From assembly GCA_945928585.1 (NCBI GenBank), contig CAMENQ010000160.1, positions 1 through 5,938 on the forward strand: a stretch of DNA of 5,938 nucleotides, given 5' to 3'. The first letter of the stretch is position 1. Each line of letters starts with the position of its first letter. Under the pieces are notes generated by a model, which was not told the origin of the DNA, made no database searches, and saw only the letters and a list, made by a program, of their open reading frames with translations. The stretch comes from an uncultured Roseburia sp. Its GTDB lineage: Bacteria; Bacillota; Clostridia; Lachnospirales; Lachnospiraceae. Positions 5,847 through 5,938 of this stretch are shown in pieces. A program made the translations under genes and the position numbers.

Positions 5847-5938
5847 GGGGCTGTCGCACTAAGAAAAATTTTATACAGTACCCGGTGCCCTATGGATATA
5901 TAATAATTTTAACGCATCGGAGACTGTAAGTAATTTTA
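5847..5938. mobile_element. Truncated inverted-repeat element starting GGGGCTGTCGCAC (MITE or IS end)
   Basis: The segment opens with GGGGCTGTCGCAC, which resembles terminal inverted repeats of clostridial insertion sequences (recalled, not searched). It then folds on itself: AAAATT (5865-5870) pairs with AATTTT (5932-5937), TACAGT (5874-5879) with ACTGTA (5923-5928), and CCGGTGC (5882-5888) with GCATCGG (5914-5920, one G-U pair). This leaves a loop of about 25 bases. The axis is at 5901, so the partner of 5847 should lie near 5955, just beyond the window. An element of about 109 bases is therefore predicted, too short to encode a transposase. Confidence 0.55.

Overview
The window is AT-rich, with strong AAGGAG/GGAGG-type ribosome binding sites and frequent AGA and ATA codons. 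Its proteins (DHH phosphoesterases, a TIR protein with a DUF6273-like C-terminus, an M42 aminopeptidase) look like those of gut Firmicutes. The overall impression is a Clostridia/Lachnospiraceae chromosome. That placement is recognition by eye, not a database result.

Layout. (1) Positions 1-86 hold the last 27 codons of an unidentified + strand gene. It converges on a - strand DHH phosphoesterase (159-1079), and a strong bidirectional terminator (125-156) lies between them. (2) A gene-free stretch of about 560 bases (1080-1642) separates the - strand DHH gene from the + strand genes. It holds the DHH promoter (1148-1176), a 342-bp near-perfect inverted repeat (1206-1547), and the promoter of the next gene with a small palindrome over its -35 box (1568-1600). 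(3) On the + strand, a TIR - transmembrane - DUF6273-like protein (start best placed at 1643) is followed after a short gap by a second, longer DHH phosphoesterase. The latter has a C-terminal extension that reads as two PGDYG-like repeats. (4) An M42 metallopeptidase follows. A candidate promoter inside the end of the DHH gene and a decayed terminator hairpin in the gap suggest it is at least partly independent. (5) The right end carries the left half of another inverted-repeat element that begins GGGGCTGTCGCAC and runs off the window.

The genes most likely to work together are the TIR protein and the downstream DHH protein. The TIR protein keeps the glutamate expected of NAD-cleaving TIR domains. 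It is predicted to sit in the membrane with TIR inside and DUF6273 outside, which is a receptor-like arrangement. The DHH protein could hydrolyse a small phosphodiester or nucleotide. A sensor-TIR plus phosphodiesterase pair is a plausible but untested signalling or defence unit. The M42 enzyme and the first DHH protein look like ordinary housekeeping genes. The two inverted-repeat elements look like non-autonomous mobile elements (MITE-like), though a structured RNA cannot be excluded for the larger one.
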